Part shown: positions 27,791-40,600 of the stretch, in pieces
Position numbering within the stretch: position 1 is the stretch's first letter
Layout: every line of letters starts with the position of its first letter
Source of the DNA: JAFGDI01 sp963662515
GTDB taxonomy: Bacteria; Planctomycetota; Phycisphaerae; Sedimentisphaerales; SM23-30
Assembly (NCBI GenBank): GCA_963662515.1
Contig: OY759675.1
Location: forward strand, 3,100,001 to 3,164,000
Reading direction: 5' to 3'
DNA: 64,000 nucleotides
Program-made: the position numbers and the translations under genes
Notes under the pieces: model-generated
The model's database searches: none
Seen by the model: the letters and a program-made list of their open reading frames with translations, nothing else
What the model was told of the DNA's origin: nothing

Positions 27791-28311
27791 AGCCTTCCAT
27801 CCCTGCCAGAACTGGCCCCCAGACACTTTAACAATGCCACATGGATACGAGCCATTGTTTTATGTACTGCTTGCATAGAAATTGATATTTCTTTACCTAT
27901 TTCGCGATAACTCATGCTTTGCTCATAGCGAAGACGGAGGTAATTTTTATAACGAGGAGGTAATTTAACTATACACTCACGCAATTTTTGGGCTTCCTCC
28001 TGGAAACTCTCGAGAAAGCCTTCTGATTCCTGCTCAAACTTACTTACCAGCTCATCATCAAAGAGTAAGCGAGAGTTTTTTTTGCTCTGCTTAAAGTTAA
28101 GTATTTTATAACGGGCTATAGTAATACCCCAGGCCAGAAAATTGGTGCCTTCCTGGAAATCAGAGAACTTATCCAACATAGTCACAATTGTATCCTGAAG
28201 AATATCCTCAGCATCATTACGATTGGGGATCTGGTAAAGAATATAAGTATGGATACGAGTCTGATAGCGTAACAACAGTCCCATAAATTGTTTAGAATTC
28301 TCTACGGACAT
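27787..28311 (-). CDS. ECF-type RNA polymerase sigma factor
   Basis: Directs RNA polymerase to a regulon probably including the downstream genes. Region 2 is visible as RYQTRIHTYILYQIPNRNDA followed by EDILQDT and WGITIARYKILN (residues ~15-85). Region 4 is KLPPRYKNYLRLRYEQSMS and YREIGKEISISMQAVHKTMA (~125-165). The protein belongs to the planctomycete/Verrucomicrobia-type ECF group that is usually paired with FecR-domain proteins. Start at 28311 (ATG) fits the family N-terminus, but the site GGA is very close; a TTG at 28344 with AGG ~10 nt upstream would add 11 residues. First gene of a probable operon running to the GH78 gene. A palindrome lies in its likely promoter. Confidence 0.92.
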   Translation of the reverse strand: MSVENSKQFMGLLLRYQTRIHTYILYQIPNRNDAEDILQDTIVTMLDKFSDFQEGTNFLAWGITIARYKILNFKQSKKNSRLLFDDELVSKFEQESEGFLESFQEEAQKLRECIVKLPPRYKNYLRLRYEQSMSYREIGKEISISMQAVHKTMARIHVALLKCLGASSGRDGRL

Positions 28312-28385
28312 TTCCTTTGCCTTCTGTAAAAACTGTATGGTCAAATAAGCAACCTACAAGAGCCAATATGAAGTACTGACCCTTT

Positions 28386-28415
28386 ATATAATCTGATATC
28401 AGATAGATTTGACAA
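28386..28415 (-). promoter_or_regulatory. Candidate promoter and palindromic operator of the sigma/anti-sigma operon
   Basis: On the minus strand, TTGTCA (28415-28410) and TTATAT (28391-28386) are separated by 18 nt, a plausible sigma70-type promoter. The spacer contains the perfect 14-bp palindrome ATCTGATATCAGAT (28391-28404), a good candidate for a dimeric regulator's binding site. The first codon of the sigma factor is about 75 nt downstream. Confidence 0.5.
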
Positions 28416-28623
28416 CCAATTTTTTTAAAAAAATAACCCATTAAACACAGAACAAAACACAAAAAATATCCGACAATAGGAGAATCACAATTCAAATTTC
28501 AGCCATACAGTTCCAATTGACCATTATTGTGTTATTTTTAGATTAAAAACTTCAATAAATTTGGCTTCAGGCTGGCAAAATAGCAACAAAAAATCAAGAT
28601 AGCCCAAAAAATAATTTAAAAAT

Positions 28624-28662
28624 AAAAAAACCGGGCAAAAATATTTCATTTACCCGGTTTTC
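28624..28662 (-). terminator. Terminator after the giant gene
   Basis: The stem AACCGGG (28629-28635)/CCCGGTT (28653-28659) is followed on the minus strand by TTTTTTATTT. It sits about 25 nt after the stop codon of the 13.5-kb gene. Confidence 0.85.
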
Positions 28663-28686
28663 AAGAATATCTAAATTTCAGTCAAC

Positions 28687-31600
28687 TTACATAACTGGTG
28701 TAACTGTCCCCAGATTTCTCAACAGAGCATCGATCTCATTCTGGAAACCAGGCTGGTTAACAGTATATGAGAAAATACCCAGGGCAGATGAGGCCATTCT
28801 GTTACGGGTCTCAAAGCGAATACCAGACATGTCAACCGCCGAAGCGTTATAATTCATAACATTATCAGCCAGATAAAGGGCTGCCGAATCGATCGGGGTC
28901 GTAAGGTCAGGATCAACCTCAGTTGAATGTTCCAGACCCAGAACATGAGCCAGTTCGTGTATGGTAGTGGAAGCAATAGCATTAACCGCACGATTTACAT
29001 TTTCGGCCGGTGAACTGCTGTTCATATAAGTTGCAGTATATTCACCTATAGCCTTGGAACCAACACAAGCCATATCAGAACGGTCAGTATTATGACGGTC
29101 AACATTCTCGGCAATACCCATCAGGCCTGACAGAGAGAAATCTCCACCTATTACTACGGTTGAATGTTCCTTACGAACAACCTCAGAATAGTCATTGGTA
29201 ATATAGATAAGTTCCTGATCTTCTCTTTCAGGCGTTGTCGGATCATCCAGAGCTTCCTGATAGACAGCACAAACCTGCTCGGTTATTCTATCTACCATAT
29301 AATCCCAGGTGACATATTGTACCTCGTTTTCAACACCATCGCCATTAGCATCGTAATTAAAGCTGGCAGGCAGATATGGGAAATCAGAGAGACTAAACGC
29401 CGGACGATCAGAGATATCAGTATAACTGCCGCCAGCAAGACTCTCTTCCAGATACTCAGCCTTAAGATTTTTACCTGTATTCTTATCACCAAACGACAGA
29501 TATACAAGCTGCGGGGAAGCGGCAGCCTTGATCTTATCAGCACCACCTTCACTGGTAGTAAGAGTAAGTGAATAATAGGTACTATCATCAAACTCGATCG
29601 CACCGGCATCATAGTTCAGCAATGAGACAACCACATAATATGTACCAGTAAGCGTACCATTAACAGATTCCATCGGGTCAATTGTCACGCCATTGATCTC
29701 ATTAATCGCCTGGATCGTATAATGTCTGTCAGCTTCGCCGTTAACCAGAGCAATATCTTCACCACCAGAAAGAATCGTAGCTACAGACTCAAGGTCAGAG
29801 TTATATACACCAATAGTAAATTCAACGCCCTCAACTGCGCTATTGTAAAGCGACCTGAGGTCAACACTGAGTTTCTGACCTTCAGTAAGTTGAACCGAAT
29901 ACACATCGACATCAGTGATAACTGCCAGATCTGAATTAACCGTTATAGAGCCGGCCTCTCCGGGAGTAATAAACTCACCCTTGGCTATCATACCATAAGG
30001 ATTTGTACCTCTGGTAAATCTATATACATCTTCCAGGCGTTCATCAGCAGTCCAGTGAGTTGTCGAAGCTGAAAGATCGACAGCCGCATCATTTGGCATA
30101 CCGCCATAATAAATAAACGAGTCATCAGATATATCGACCTGACCAAAATCACTGTCACCATCATTAAAGGCACATACGCTAAGCCTGTAATCCAGCGGGG
30201 TTGTCGGGATTACACCATAATAACCGGTATAATTATACACACCACCCTGAACTGACTGACGATAGCTATAGAGGCTGGAAGTAAAGTCCATGCCCACTCT
30301 GATTACATAATCACCATCTTCTCTGATAAGACTGTAAAGACCGGCAGTGCCTGTCAACATAGAGTTGGACATAAACACCGGCGTTGCCGAGGTGTAACCC
30401 AGACCAGGACGCAATACATCAACGGTAGTGCCAAAGAATACCGCGGCAGCTCCTGTTCCCTTATCGGTATCGATCAGCAGCGATATGCTGTTATTATCAT
30501 AGTCAAGAATGGTAACATTACCCTGATCGGTAACAACCACTGAATCAATTCCACCAAATTCTGACCAGTCAATACCATCGATCTCAACGGTCTTCAGGCC
30601 ATCACCTCGCGTATAGGTGAGATCCAGCGTATAGTAGCCATGAGTCAGGTCCATGCCATTGGCACTTGAAACGGTAACACCATCAATAGTGGTATTATTT
30701 GCCGCACCAAGAACATGGCTGGTATTCCAGGCACTTTCATCAACGCGAATACGAATATCATCGCCAGCCACAGAGCCCGTTGCTCTTCTGATAAGGATCG
30801 GCTCACTGTCATTAAGCTCGCTGTTAAAGGTAAAGGCAGAATAATCACCGGCAGGCAGGTCTTCCAGTGCGTTTGCACGATTTACACCGGCATCGATCCT
30901 GGTGCTGATCTGGATTATACTGTCGCCATTATTTTCTACAGCCAGCAATCTGCCCTTACTGTCAAAGTCCATAGCACTGACAACATAACTGCTCTCTACC
31001 TGACCAATAACCTCAGGCAGACCATATTCAGGATTAACCACCAGACTCTGAGTATTAGAATCTATGTCAATAACTACCTCTGCAATATCAAATTTCACCA
31101 GGGTATTACTCTGGGTATCGAAACCATAAAGCTCATTCTTATTATCGCTCAATACCAGTTCTTCATTCTCAAATGGCGTATCATCAATTCCATCAGCAAA
31201 GATACCACAGGCCAGCTCAGTTATATTACCCAGCCCCAGATCGATAAGATCCCAGTTGTTAGCTACCTTGAAATTGTTATCCGGATTGAAGATATCGTCA
31301 ATACGAATAAGATTCTGAGTTGTCGCAGACTCTGTACCCTCACCATAAACATGGGTAGTTGAGGTAATAGTAGCAATTGCCCAGAGCACAGGTCTTTGAA
31401 CCGAAACACCCTCTTGTCCTTCAACGCCAATAGTCTCAACGGCACCAAATTCCAGACCAGTGATATTATCAATAGACCAGGTAGTCTTTCCTGCCGTAGT
31501 AGTAGTCTGATAATTACTGTTATATATCCGGCTGAGTGAATCAAGACTAAGCTCTACCAGCTCAACATTGTTCTCATCATTATTAACCGAGTTTTCCCGC

Positions 31601-34600
31601 GGAGCTTCAACAATGATCGGACGAGTCTCAAAGGTATCAGTATTAACCAGGACAAAGGTTTCCTGTTCAATATCATAACCGAGAGCATTGTAGTTGGTCC
31701 TAACCAGAGCTTCCAGGAAATCGTTATATATACTGACAACATTTCGCTGGGTAAGCTCATTCTCGACCAGATCAATGATCTCATCAGAGATAAGGCCATC
31801 GAGCTGTTTATACAGCGTACGAGAGAGATATCTCTGAAGATTGTAATCCAGACTGTCATCTGCTTCCAGAGTAATTGCCGTTACCAGATTAACAGAACTC
31901 ACGGTCAACTCGGTAAGGTTTGGAACGATAGTATCATGTCTTACATTGATCTCTGAATAAGCATCACGAGTATCATCACCGGCGATCTTACCAACCTTAT
32001 CCAGACTGAACTCACTGAGGGTAAGTACCTGCCCAGAATCGGCAGAGAAGTAAACATTAGCCTGACCTCCTGCATAGGCAGCATCAATAGTTATTCTCAG
32101 TGAAGTGCTGATATTACCAAACTGATCCACATCAAATACCGGCTGGACATTAACAAATGGATTGTCACTATAGGCATTATCAACCATACTGCCGGCAACT
32201 ATGGTATTACCATTATCATCGGTATTCCAGAAATCGATATCATCTATAGTTATTACCAGATCATTGGTTAAGCCGGCGTTATAATCTATGCTGAAACCAT
32301 AATACATATCACTGCGGATAAAGGCATAAGATTCATAATTACGGGGCAATTCATCCGGGTCACTGGTAATATTTACCAGACCGCCGCGTAATGCCAGCTC
32401 CTGATCACTGCCAAAGACCAGTTCCTGAGTGTCTGTTCCAAAGGTCACCTTAAAGGTATCACCTACCGGAGAACCATACATAGGCACGCCCACCAGTATG
32501 TAGCCTTCCGGACTGGCTGCCAGGCCATCGTGGTCAGAGCCATCATTAAGATCAAGCCAGAAACTCGCCTGAGCATTATCTTCTGCATCAAAGGTTACTT
32601 TATAAATAGCATCGCTTCTGACTGAAGTATAATCACCCAAGGTCAGATCATGCAGAATATACAAGCCATTGCCTTCACGAGAATTACTCAAGCCGGTTAT
32701 CTTAAAGTCAATAACGGCGTCACCATCTCTGTCTTTGAGATAGCCGGCAGTTTCTGTGCCGCCAACCATTGTGGAATTGAAATATCGCCTTATCTGGCCA
32801 AAGTAATTAGCATCTGATTCCAGGTCGTTAGACTGGCTGTCCATTATATCAGAGTTCAACTGATACATACGGCCATCAGCAGAAACGGCGTAGAGGATAT
32901 TATAGTCTTCCTGGCCGGTATAATCAGCAGCCTCGGCCAGACCAACGATATTATAATCGCTAAGGTCAGTATCAGAGATATACACCTCAAGGTTCTCTGC
33001 CTGCTGAACATCAACACTGCGTTCAAGATTCCTGATCAATGCCAGACTCTGACGCGGTGTGCCGTTTATCGGGGTGAAATTGGCTATAGCCCAGAAGCTG
33101 TCGCCGGTATGACCACCCAGAGCGGTAAGCGACTCGATCACTCCCTGCTGCTGATTAGGAGACAGCGTTGCAGTCCTCAAGGTCGAATTGATATCTATCA
33201 GGTCATTGTCCAGCTTGGTAAAGGTATTTAGCGTTGTACCCTGTGTACCGTCCGGACTGGCGACATCTATACGATAGAATATGCCGCCCTCATCATCATA
33301 ACCATAGAAATTACTGCCGCTCCAGAACATCTCGGCCATCTCAGAAGAGACCAGAGGTTCTGATTGATTATAATCAATAACATTCGACAGACCATAGCTA
33401 TTGTATTCTTCATGCTCTTCTATCTTGAGAAGCTCTACTACGACATTCTGATACCAGTCATCGGCAAACTGTACATTTCCGACATTCTTATGTATATCTT
33501 CCAGACTTATGCACAGTACCTGCCCCTCTTCCAGATTGGTCAGTTTGAAATAGTCGTTTTCCAGCATTGAAACCGAGCCGCTAAGTCCACGGTTTTCACC
33601 TAAAGAACTGCCATAAACCCAGAAATAATTGCTGGGGAAGCCGTTTTTCTCATCAAACGGGGTAAAGGCTGTAGTTGCCAGATCGCCAATATCTGCCATA
33701 GCATAAGAATAGATAAAATCACCACCCGGCTGGGAATCGCCAGAAGGCATAACACCAAGATACTCACCATCAAGATTAACGCCAATCTGATTGCTTACCA
33801 GACCGGAACGAAGGATTATCTTATAATAGTTTGCACCATCTTTACTTTCCAGGAAACCATCTGGAGCGGTAAACAATATTGAATTTGACGCAGCATCATA
33901 ACGAACCGTTACATCTGTACCATAAACAAATCTGTCATCACTAAGTCCCTGGAAAATCGCCTCTGTTGTCGAGAACTGCTGATCCAGACCATCAACCTGT
34001 ACCCAAACAGCAGACTGGGCGACATCGTCCATAGTGGTCAGGGTTCTGTTAATTGTATCTGAATTGAGCAGATTACTGCTTACCTCGGTAAGAGCTATAT
34101 CACCTTCTCCAGAATAACGCTGGCTGTGAACCATTACCTTATCAATATTGCCAGAGGCAATAAAGGCATAACTCATATCGTTCTGCGAACTAACCTGAGC
34201 TGTCCCCTTGATAGTCACATTGCCAATATTGGAATAATTTTCCTGCTTAGTATCTTCCAGCTTAATTACGATCGTATCAAAAGGGGTACCGCTACCATCA
34301 GTCAATGGCTGAACAGACTTAACTCTTGGTGCAGTTGCATTCTCTACCACTCGATAATTAAGCTCATCATCAGAAGTAGAGTAATAACCATCAACACCAG
34401 GGGCAACACCAGCAGCAATATTTGACTCCTTGAAATTACCTGCAACGAAAACCTTATTCACATCACCCTGAGCTACTTCCAGCTCGTTATCACGCAGATC
34501 AGTGAATTTATCGAGTATTACACCAGCTACGATATCACTGCCGGTCATATCGCCGGTAATTTTAACTGTATTTACACTGCCGCCGGCCACAAAAGAGGCA

Positions 34601-37600
34601 TTGGTCATAGAACCAGTTGTCGCAGTCTTGATATCACCATAAGCTGATATAGTAGCCTCTGAACGGTCATCCACCCGCACTGAACCCATCTGGCCTTTTA
34701 TAGTGACCTTGTTAATATTACCATCAGCAAATACCAGACCATCAAAGTCGCCCTTAACCATAATAGTATTAAGCAGGCTGCCGGAGCTGAGATTACCTTC
34801 AAAGTCATTATTAACCTGAATACTATTGAGAGAACCGGTATTAACAAAAACATCTGTAGATACAGAGTTAAATACCGCCTTATTAACCTGACCGGCAATA
34901 TCAATTACTAACTGGGTATCAGAATCAGCGACAATATCACCAACTTGCAGGCTGCCAATATTACCATCAACATTTACCAGCATCTCCTGACCGGCAGCAC
35001 CGCCAGTAGAATCAATGCCAGCTATTCTGACAGTCTTAATACCACCGTCAATATCCAGTGAGCTGCCATCCTGCGAGTAAACCAGAGTACCGTCAATGAT
35101 CAGACTCTTGAGCGAGCTGTCATCATTGCTGAAAATACGGGCAACTTCCAGATCGTCAAAGTTTTTAGTTGTCACCGATACACTGGTCCTGGCATCGGTA
35201 TCTTTAAGCTGCATAGCCACAACCTTACCCGTGGCGGTATCGATCTGCACCAGGGCTCTGCCGTTTCCAGTGAGCTTAAAGTTTATTGTACCGGCTCCAA
35301 TAGTATAGCTAAGTGGGTCGCCAGCCTCAAAACTCAGCAACTGAGTACCAGGCTTAGCCTGCAAATCAAAGTCTTCAACGGCCGGCACTTCCCAGGCTCT
35401 GAACCCGGTAGCAGCATCAACCTGAAGCGGAATATTCATCGTGCGTCCGGCAACCGTAAGTTTTCCTATCTCGCCGTCAGCAAAAACACCGTAGTTATCT
35501 AATGGCGAACCAGCAGCTGCAGTTATCTCTATTTTACCAATACTGCTCTGGCCAGAGCCGGCCTTATCGGTACCGCTCAGATCGCCATAAACACCATCTG
35601 TACCTGGTGCTACACCGGCAACAACACTGGAATTACTCAAAGTCTTTATCTTAACATTTTTGATATTACCAGCGGAAGCAACTTCGGCCGGGTCAACCAG
35701 ATGCCCCTGAATGGTAAACTTATTATTCACATAAGTAAGGTATGCGGTCACAACCTCACCCTGGATATGATCCAGATAGGTTTCAGTTATCTCACCCTGA
35801 AGATCATCTACTGCATAGAAATCACTCCAGTCAATTTCAGACCATTCGGGTTTTGACCAGACCTGTCCAACACAATCAGCCTGAGTCCAGTAGCCATAAT
35901 CCCAGGCAGCATCAGCCCAGCTCTCACCAGACCAGTCTTCCATTGTCCAGAAATCATCTGTGCCCAGACCGTCGATCTTGGCAAAGTCAGCCGCATTGAT
36001 CTTACCGCCGCTGCCGGGGTCATAGCCGGCAACGATAACGCTCTGTTCTTTCATCTCGTCAGCTACAGTTATATTACCAATATTACCGCCGACAACTATA
36101 CTGGCTCCTTCTATATCACCGCCAACATAGATCGTACCTATATTGCCGGTCACATAGATCATACCTCTTATATCATCTGAAACATAGAGCGAATCAAGAT
36201 TGCCATCGATAAGGATAGCACCTTCTTCAGTTATACTGCCTTCTTCCGGGTTACCCAGTCCATCAGTACCACCAGTAAGTTTTATGCTCTTTACATCACC
36301 AACGACAACATAATAGCTGTCCAGTGAGCCAGTTATATTTATACCATCTGTATCACCCTGATATACTCCTGTACCATAGATACTGCAACCAAGGGTTTTG
36401 ATCGTACCTGATGTACCTTCAACATTTACCACGCCGTTGACATCACCATTTTTAACGGTAATTCCCTTAAGGTCACCGCCCACGGTTATATCACCATTGA
36501 TACCATGTGAGCCAGCAGCCTCTTTAACACTGCGATTAACAGCTATCTTACCAAGATCGCCGGTAACGGTAATGTCACCCTCAATATCACCAGTAGTCTT
36601 AACAGAACTAAGATCACCATCAACCATAAGGTCAAGCTGCATTTCTGCAGATGTCCGGCCGCTACCTACAACCAGAGATTTCAGGTCGCCATGAATATTT
36701 AGCTCATCTCCATTAACACCGAAGTTGCCCCCGGTCTTTATCGTCCCTATATCGCCATAAACATTACCAGCGATCTCCATCAGGCCGCCAACTGTTACAC
36801 TCTTAAGCTCATAACCTTTATAAGCATCTCCGGCAAAATACTGGCTCGACTCATTCAGGTAAAGGTCACTATAGAAGTTTCCCTTGACCTTGATCGTACC
36901 TATATTACCATCAACAGCAATACTGCCGGAATTTGGTGTACCAAGGTCACCGCCAACTGTTATATTGCCCAGATAACCATAAGGACCGCCCACAACTATC
37001 TCAGCGACAAAATCATCGCCAGTCTTAACCTTATTCAACTTACCGGCAACATAAATCGTAGAATCAACGATATCGTTCTTCGCCTCTACAGTATTGATAG
37101 AGCCGGCAGAAACGATCATCTTGGAGATAGAATCACGAGCTGTGATCTTGCCTATGGTGTTTATGTTGTTAACGCTACCCTGAATATGGGTATTTACAAT
37201 ATTGTCAGCAGTTATACTACCCAATTTCCAACTGGTGTTGATTATAGTATTAACTATACTTCCACCTTTAGCTACTGTAATTGACTTGGCATTATAACCT
37301 ACATTGATAACACTATCAACAATACCATAACCACTGACACTGATCGAGTTTATAGTACCACTGCTAGTTGTGCCGTAGGTATTCAGCGATATTCTTGAAT
37401 TAGTCATACCATCAGCTCTACCGCCGATCACTATCTTATTGGCATTACCAACACTGATATAAGCACCAGACATCTCTGAATCTTCACCGCTGATCACCAG
37501 TTGCCCCAGCGAATATTCACCATACCGCGTACCAAAACCTCGAATATTATAATCTATATAGAACTGACCGAAAAAGGCATGAGTTGCAATATTGGGACAA

Positions 37601-40600
37601 TTCCAGGTTCCAATATAGTTATAGCCTTCCAGGTCAGCGCCATCGGTAATATTTACACTGCCAATAATACCACCAGCAATTATTGCACCGGCAATATCAT
37701 GGTCCATGCCGGTAGCCTTTACTGTGCCTATATCACCCCAGACAAATATGCCGGCGTCAGCCCAGAAACCGGTACCCGGATCGATCAGGCCATCACCTAC
37801 ATTGATCGACGCAAGATTGCCCCATATTGTAATAGCAGCCGATACACCGTCAAACTGGTCAACATAGTCACTTCTGTCGCTATTAACGGAAATTGAGCCA
37901 ACCGATGATGCTACATAGACATCGTTAGCTATCATACCGCCAACTTTCAGGGAATCTATCGAAACCTGAGAGTAAAGCCCATTATACATTGAACCGCCCG
38001 GTGTTACGAACTGATCAACAGCCGCATATACCAGCGGTGCAATTACTGTCTGACCGGTAGTGCTGGCAGTATAACCCAGATTACCCCTTATCGAAATCTG
38101 CTCAATAGAATAATCCTGTTCCAACAAAGCAGCTAATTCTTCATCTGACAGACCGGTTACCGGGTTACCATTCTCATCAACAGCACCAGTATCAACAGTA
38201 GCCAGAGCAATATCACCTATCATCATGCTGACTATATCGCCGCCAACATAAGAGACCCTCTTCTGGTCTCCCTTACCGGTATATACACCGCCGTACTGAT
38301 TCAAATAATAGCCGCTGCTATTGGTTATGCTGGTTATACCCGGGGTCTCTTCATCTTCTCCCTCCTGGGCATCTCCGCCGGTGTTTTCATCTTCTGCCGT
38401 CGTGCTTTGAGCTTCCAGACGGTAGATAGAGATCGGAGCTGAGCCGCTTATAACGATCGAATCATCATAAAGACCTTCAACATCAACCAGACCAATTTCA
38501 ACTGGGGCTCCACTCTTAGTGCTTATTCGCAGGCCATCAGTAGAAGCCACTTCTACAATGACATTACCAACCGCTGGATATTGCGACATATCGATATTAA
38601 GTATCTCATCAGGCAGAACATCAAATACGCTCATCAGGCGAACAGTAAGATAACCACCATCCAGATTAACAAGTTCTCTGCTTCCGTCTTCATCGACGAC
38701 CCATTCCTCTGTACCCAGATAACCAGGTGACAGTACAACCTCAGCACCGGAATCATCAAATACATTTACGGTCTGACCACGATTATAAATCCATTCACTG
38801 ACATTATCGCTAAACCAGGCATCAGCGTCCAGTCGGCCACGGTCTCCAACATAAACATATCTGACATTACCAGCACCGCTTTTGGTTTCATTATCTGCCT
38901 TATAGCGGCCGGTACTGACATAGGCCATCATATAGCCTTCAACCACGATATTGTCGATAATACCGGGATTATTATCGCCATCGGCATTGGCAAAGATATA
39001 GCTGGAAAGTCGTATGTTGTTGATATAGTTGCCGCCAATATAAACTGAACCTATATCATCGTTAATATATAACCCGGCGGCAACATCAGCCCCGGCATAG
39101 AACGATTGCAGGTCATCCCCGGCATAAACATCCAATATGGACATACCGGCAACCCGAACCTCACCTATACTGCCAGAGGCCAGTACCATAGGCTCTATTC
39201 CATCGGAAGCATTACCATTATCATCTATCTCTATTCCTACACTGGCATAGCCAAAACCCTGGTCCTCTGTTCCATTGAAACGAACTGCCTTAATATCACC
39301 TTTGAGTACCTTTATCTGGGGCATAGCGGCATGGCCATTAACATTGAAAGCGCCAAGATTGCCATTCATTACCTGCACCAGCGGCCGAACATCAAATTCG
39401 GTCAGGTCACGCACCGCGACAGTATAGTTACTGCGGGTTCTGCCCAGAATATTAGCACCACCCAGCGAAGTTTCTGAAACACCATCAATATCCAGGCGAT
39501 AGATCAGCGAACCAGAAGCAATTCCAACAGAAACGGTATATACACCCGCTATTTCTGCCACAAAATTGACAGCCATGTAATTACCGGTGAGCGGATCAAC
39601 TTCCCCGGCAGTTTCGATCAAATTACCGTTTGGATCATATACCAGGAAATTACTGCCAATTACCTGGCCATTACCCGGATAAGCCGGTATGCCGGTGTCG
39701 GTATTAAGTTCCGACCCGGTTGAATATATCTTTATAGTCAGTTCATCGCCAGCCATTACACCGAAAGAATAATAATCTTCGGCATCATAAGAGGCAGACT
39801 CACAACTGCCGATAACGCTTATAAGGCCATCTGATGCCCGACTGCCCAGATACTGAGCTGCCTCTGGGGTATCATTGGTAAATATCCAGTCAAAGGCGCC
39901 ATAAGTAAACTCGTATGATGGCGGAGCCAGTGGCCCGACCTTTCTCTCCATCTCACGATAGACATCATAATAGTTTACACGAGTGTTAATGTCGCTTGAC
40001 CTATAGTTGTACACGCCGGGGAAGGAAGATACATCACTCCAGCCCCAAACCCGAACCGGCATTCCCCAGTCACCGCCGCCGTAAAAGCTGCCCATCTGTC
40101 CCATAACTTCCAGAATACAGGTAGTAGTACCAACTACAGTACCCTGACCAAAGTCGTAGGAAATAGCATTCAAAGCCGGCTGCCATACGCCGTCGCTTTC
40201 ACTTACACCGCCGGCATCTGTGCCAACTATAAGATTCTGCAAGTCGCCATTGACTACAAAACTATTTGTGCCCAGGAACCCACAATAAAAAGTGCCTATA
40301 CTGCCGTCTTTAACCACAACATCGCCAAATACCGAACCACCGATACTTATCTGGCCGACATCATTACCCTCTTCGACAACAATACCCGGTCTGATCTCTC
40401 CGTTTTTCCAGACACCGCCATAAGAAGCAACTGGAGCCGGAGCAGTCTCACCTGGATCCTGCTTAAATGTGAGAGCATCATAAGTGACCTCAGTTGAACC
40501 CGGGTGGATATAGTCATGTGTGCCTATAGCCACACCGCCGGCTGCCTCGGGAGTGTATATATCAGTGGCATTATCCTCATCCTGGAACAACCAGACAGGC

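Larger units (their letters stand above)
28312..28686. other. Intergenic region between the sigma gene and the giant gene
   Basis: A 375-bp AT-rich stretch holding the sigma-operon promoter (28386-28415) and, at its left-hand part near 28,629, the terminator of no upstream gene on the plus strand but of the giant minus-strand gene ending at 28687. No ORF or RNA gene is seen. Confidence 0.5.

Noticed and set aside
36000..38000. Repeat-rich DNA in the giant gene, possible integrated repeat array
   Set aside because: The repeats are protein solenoid units in one open frame, with synonymous variation.
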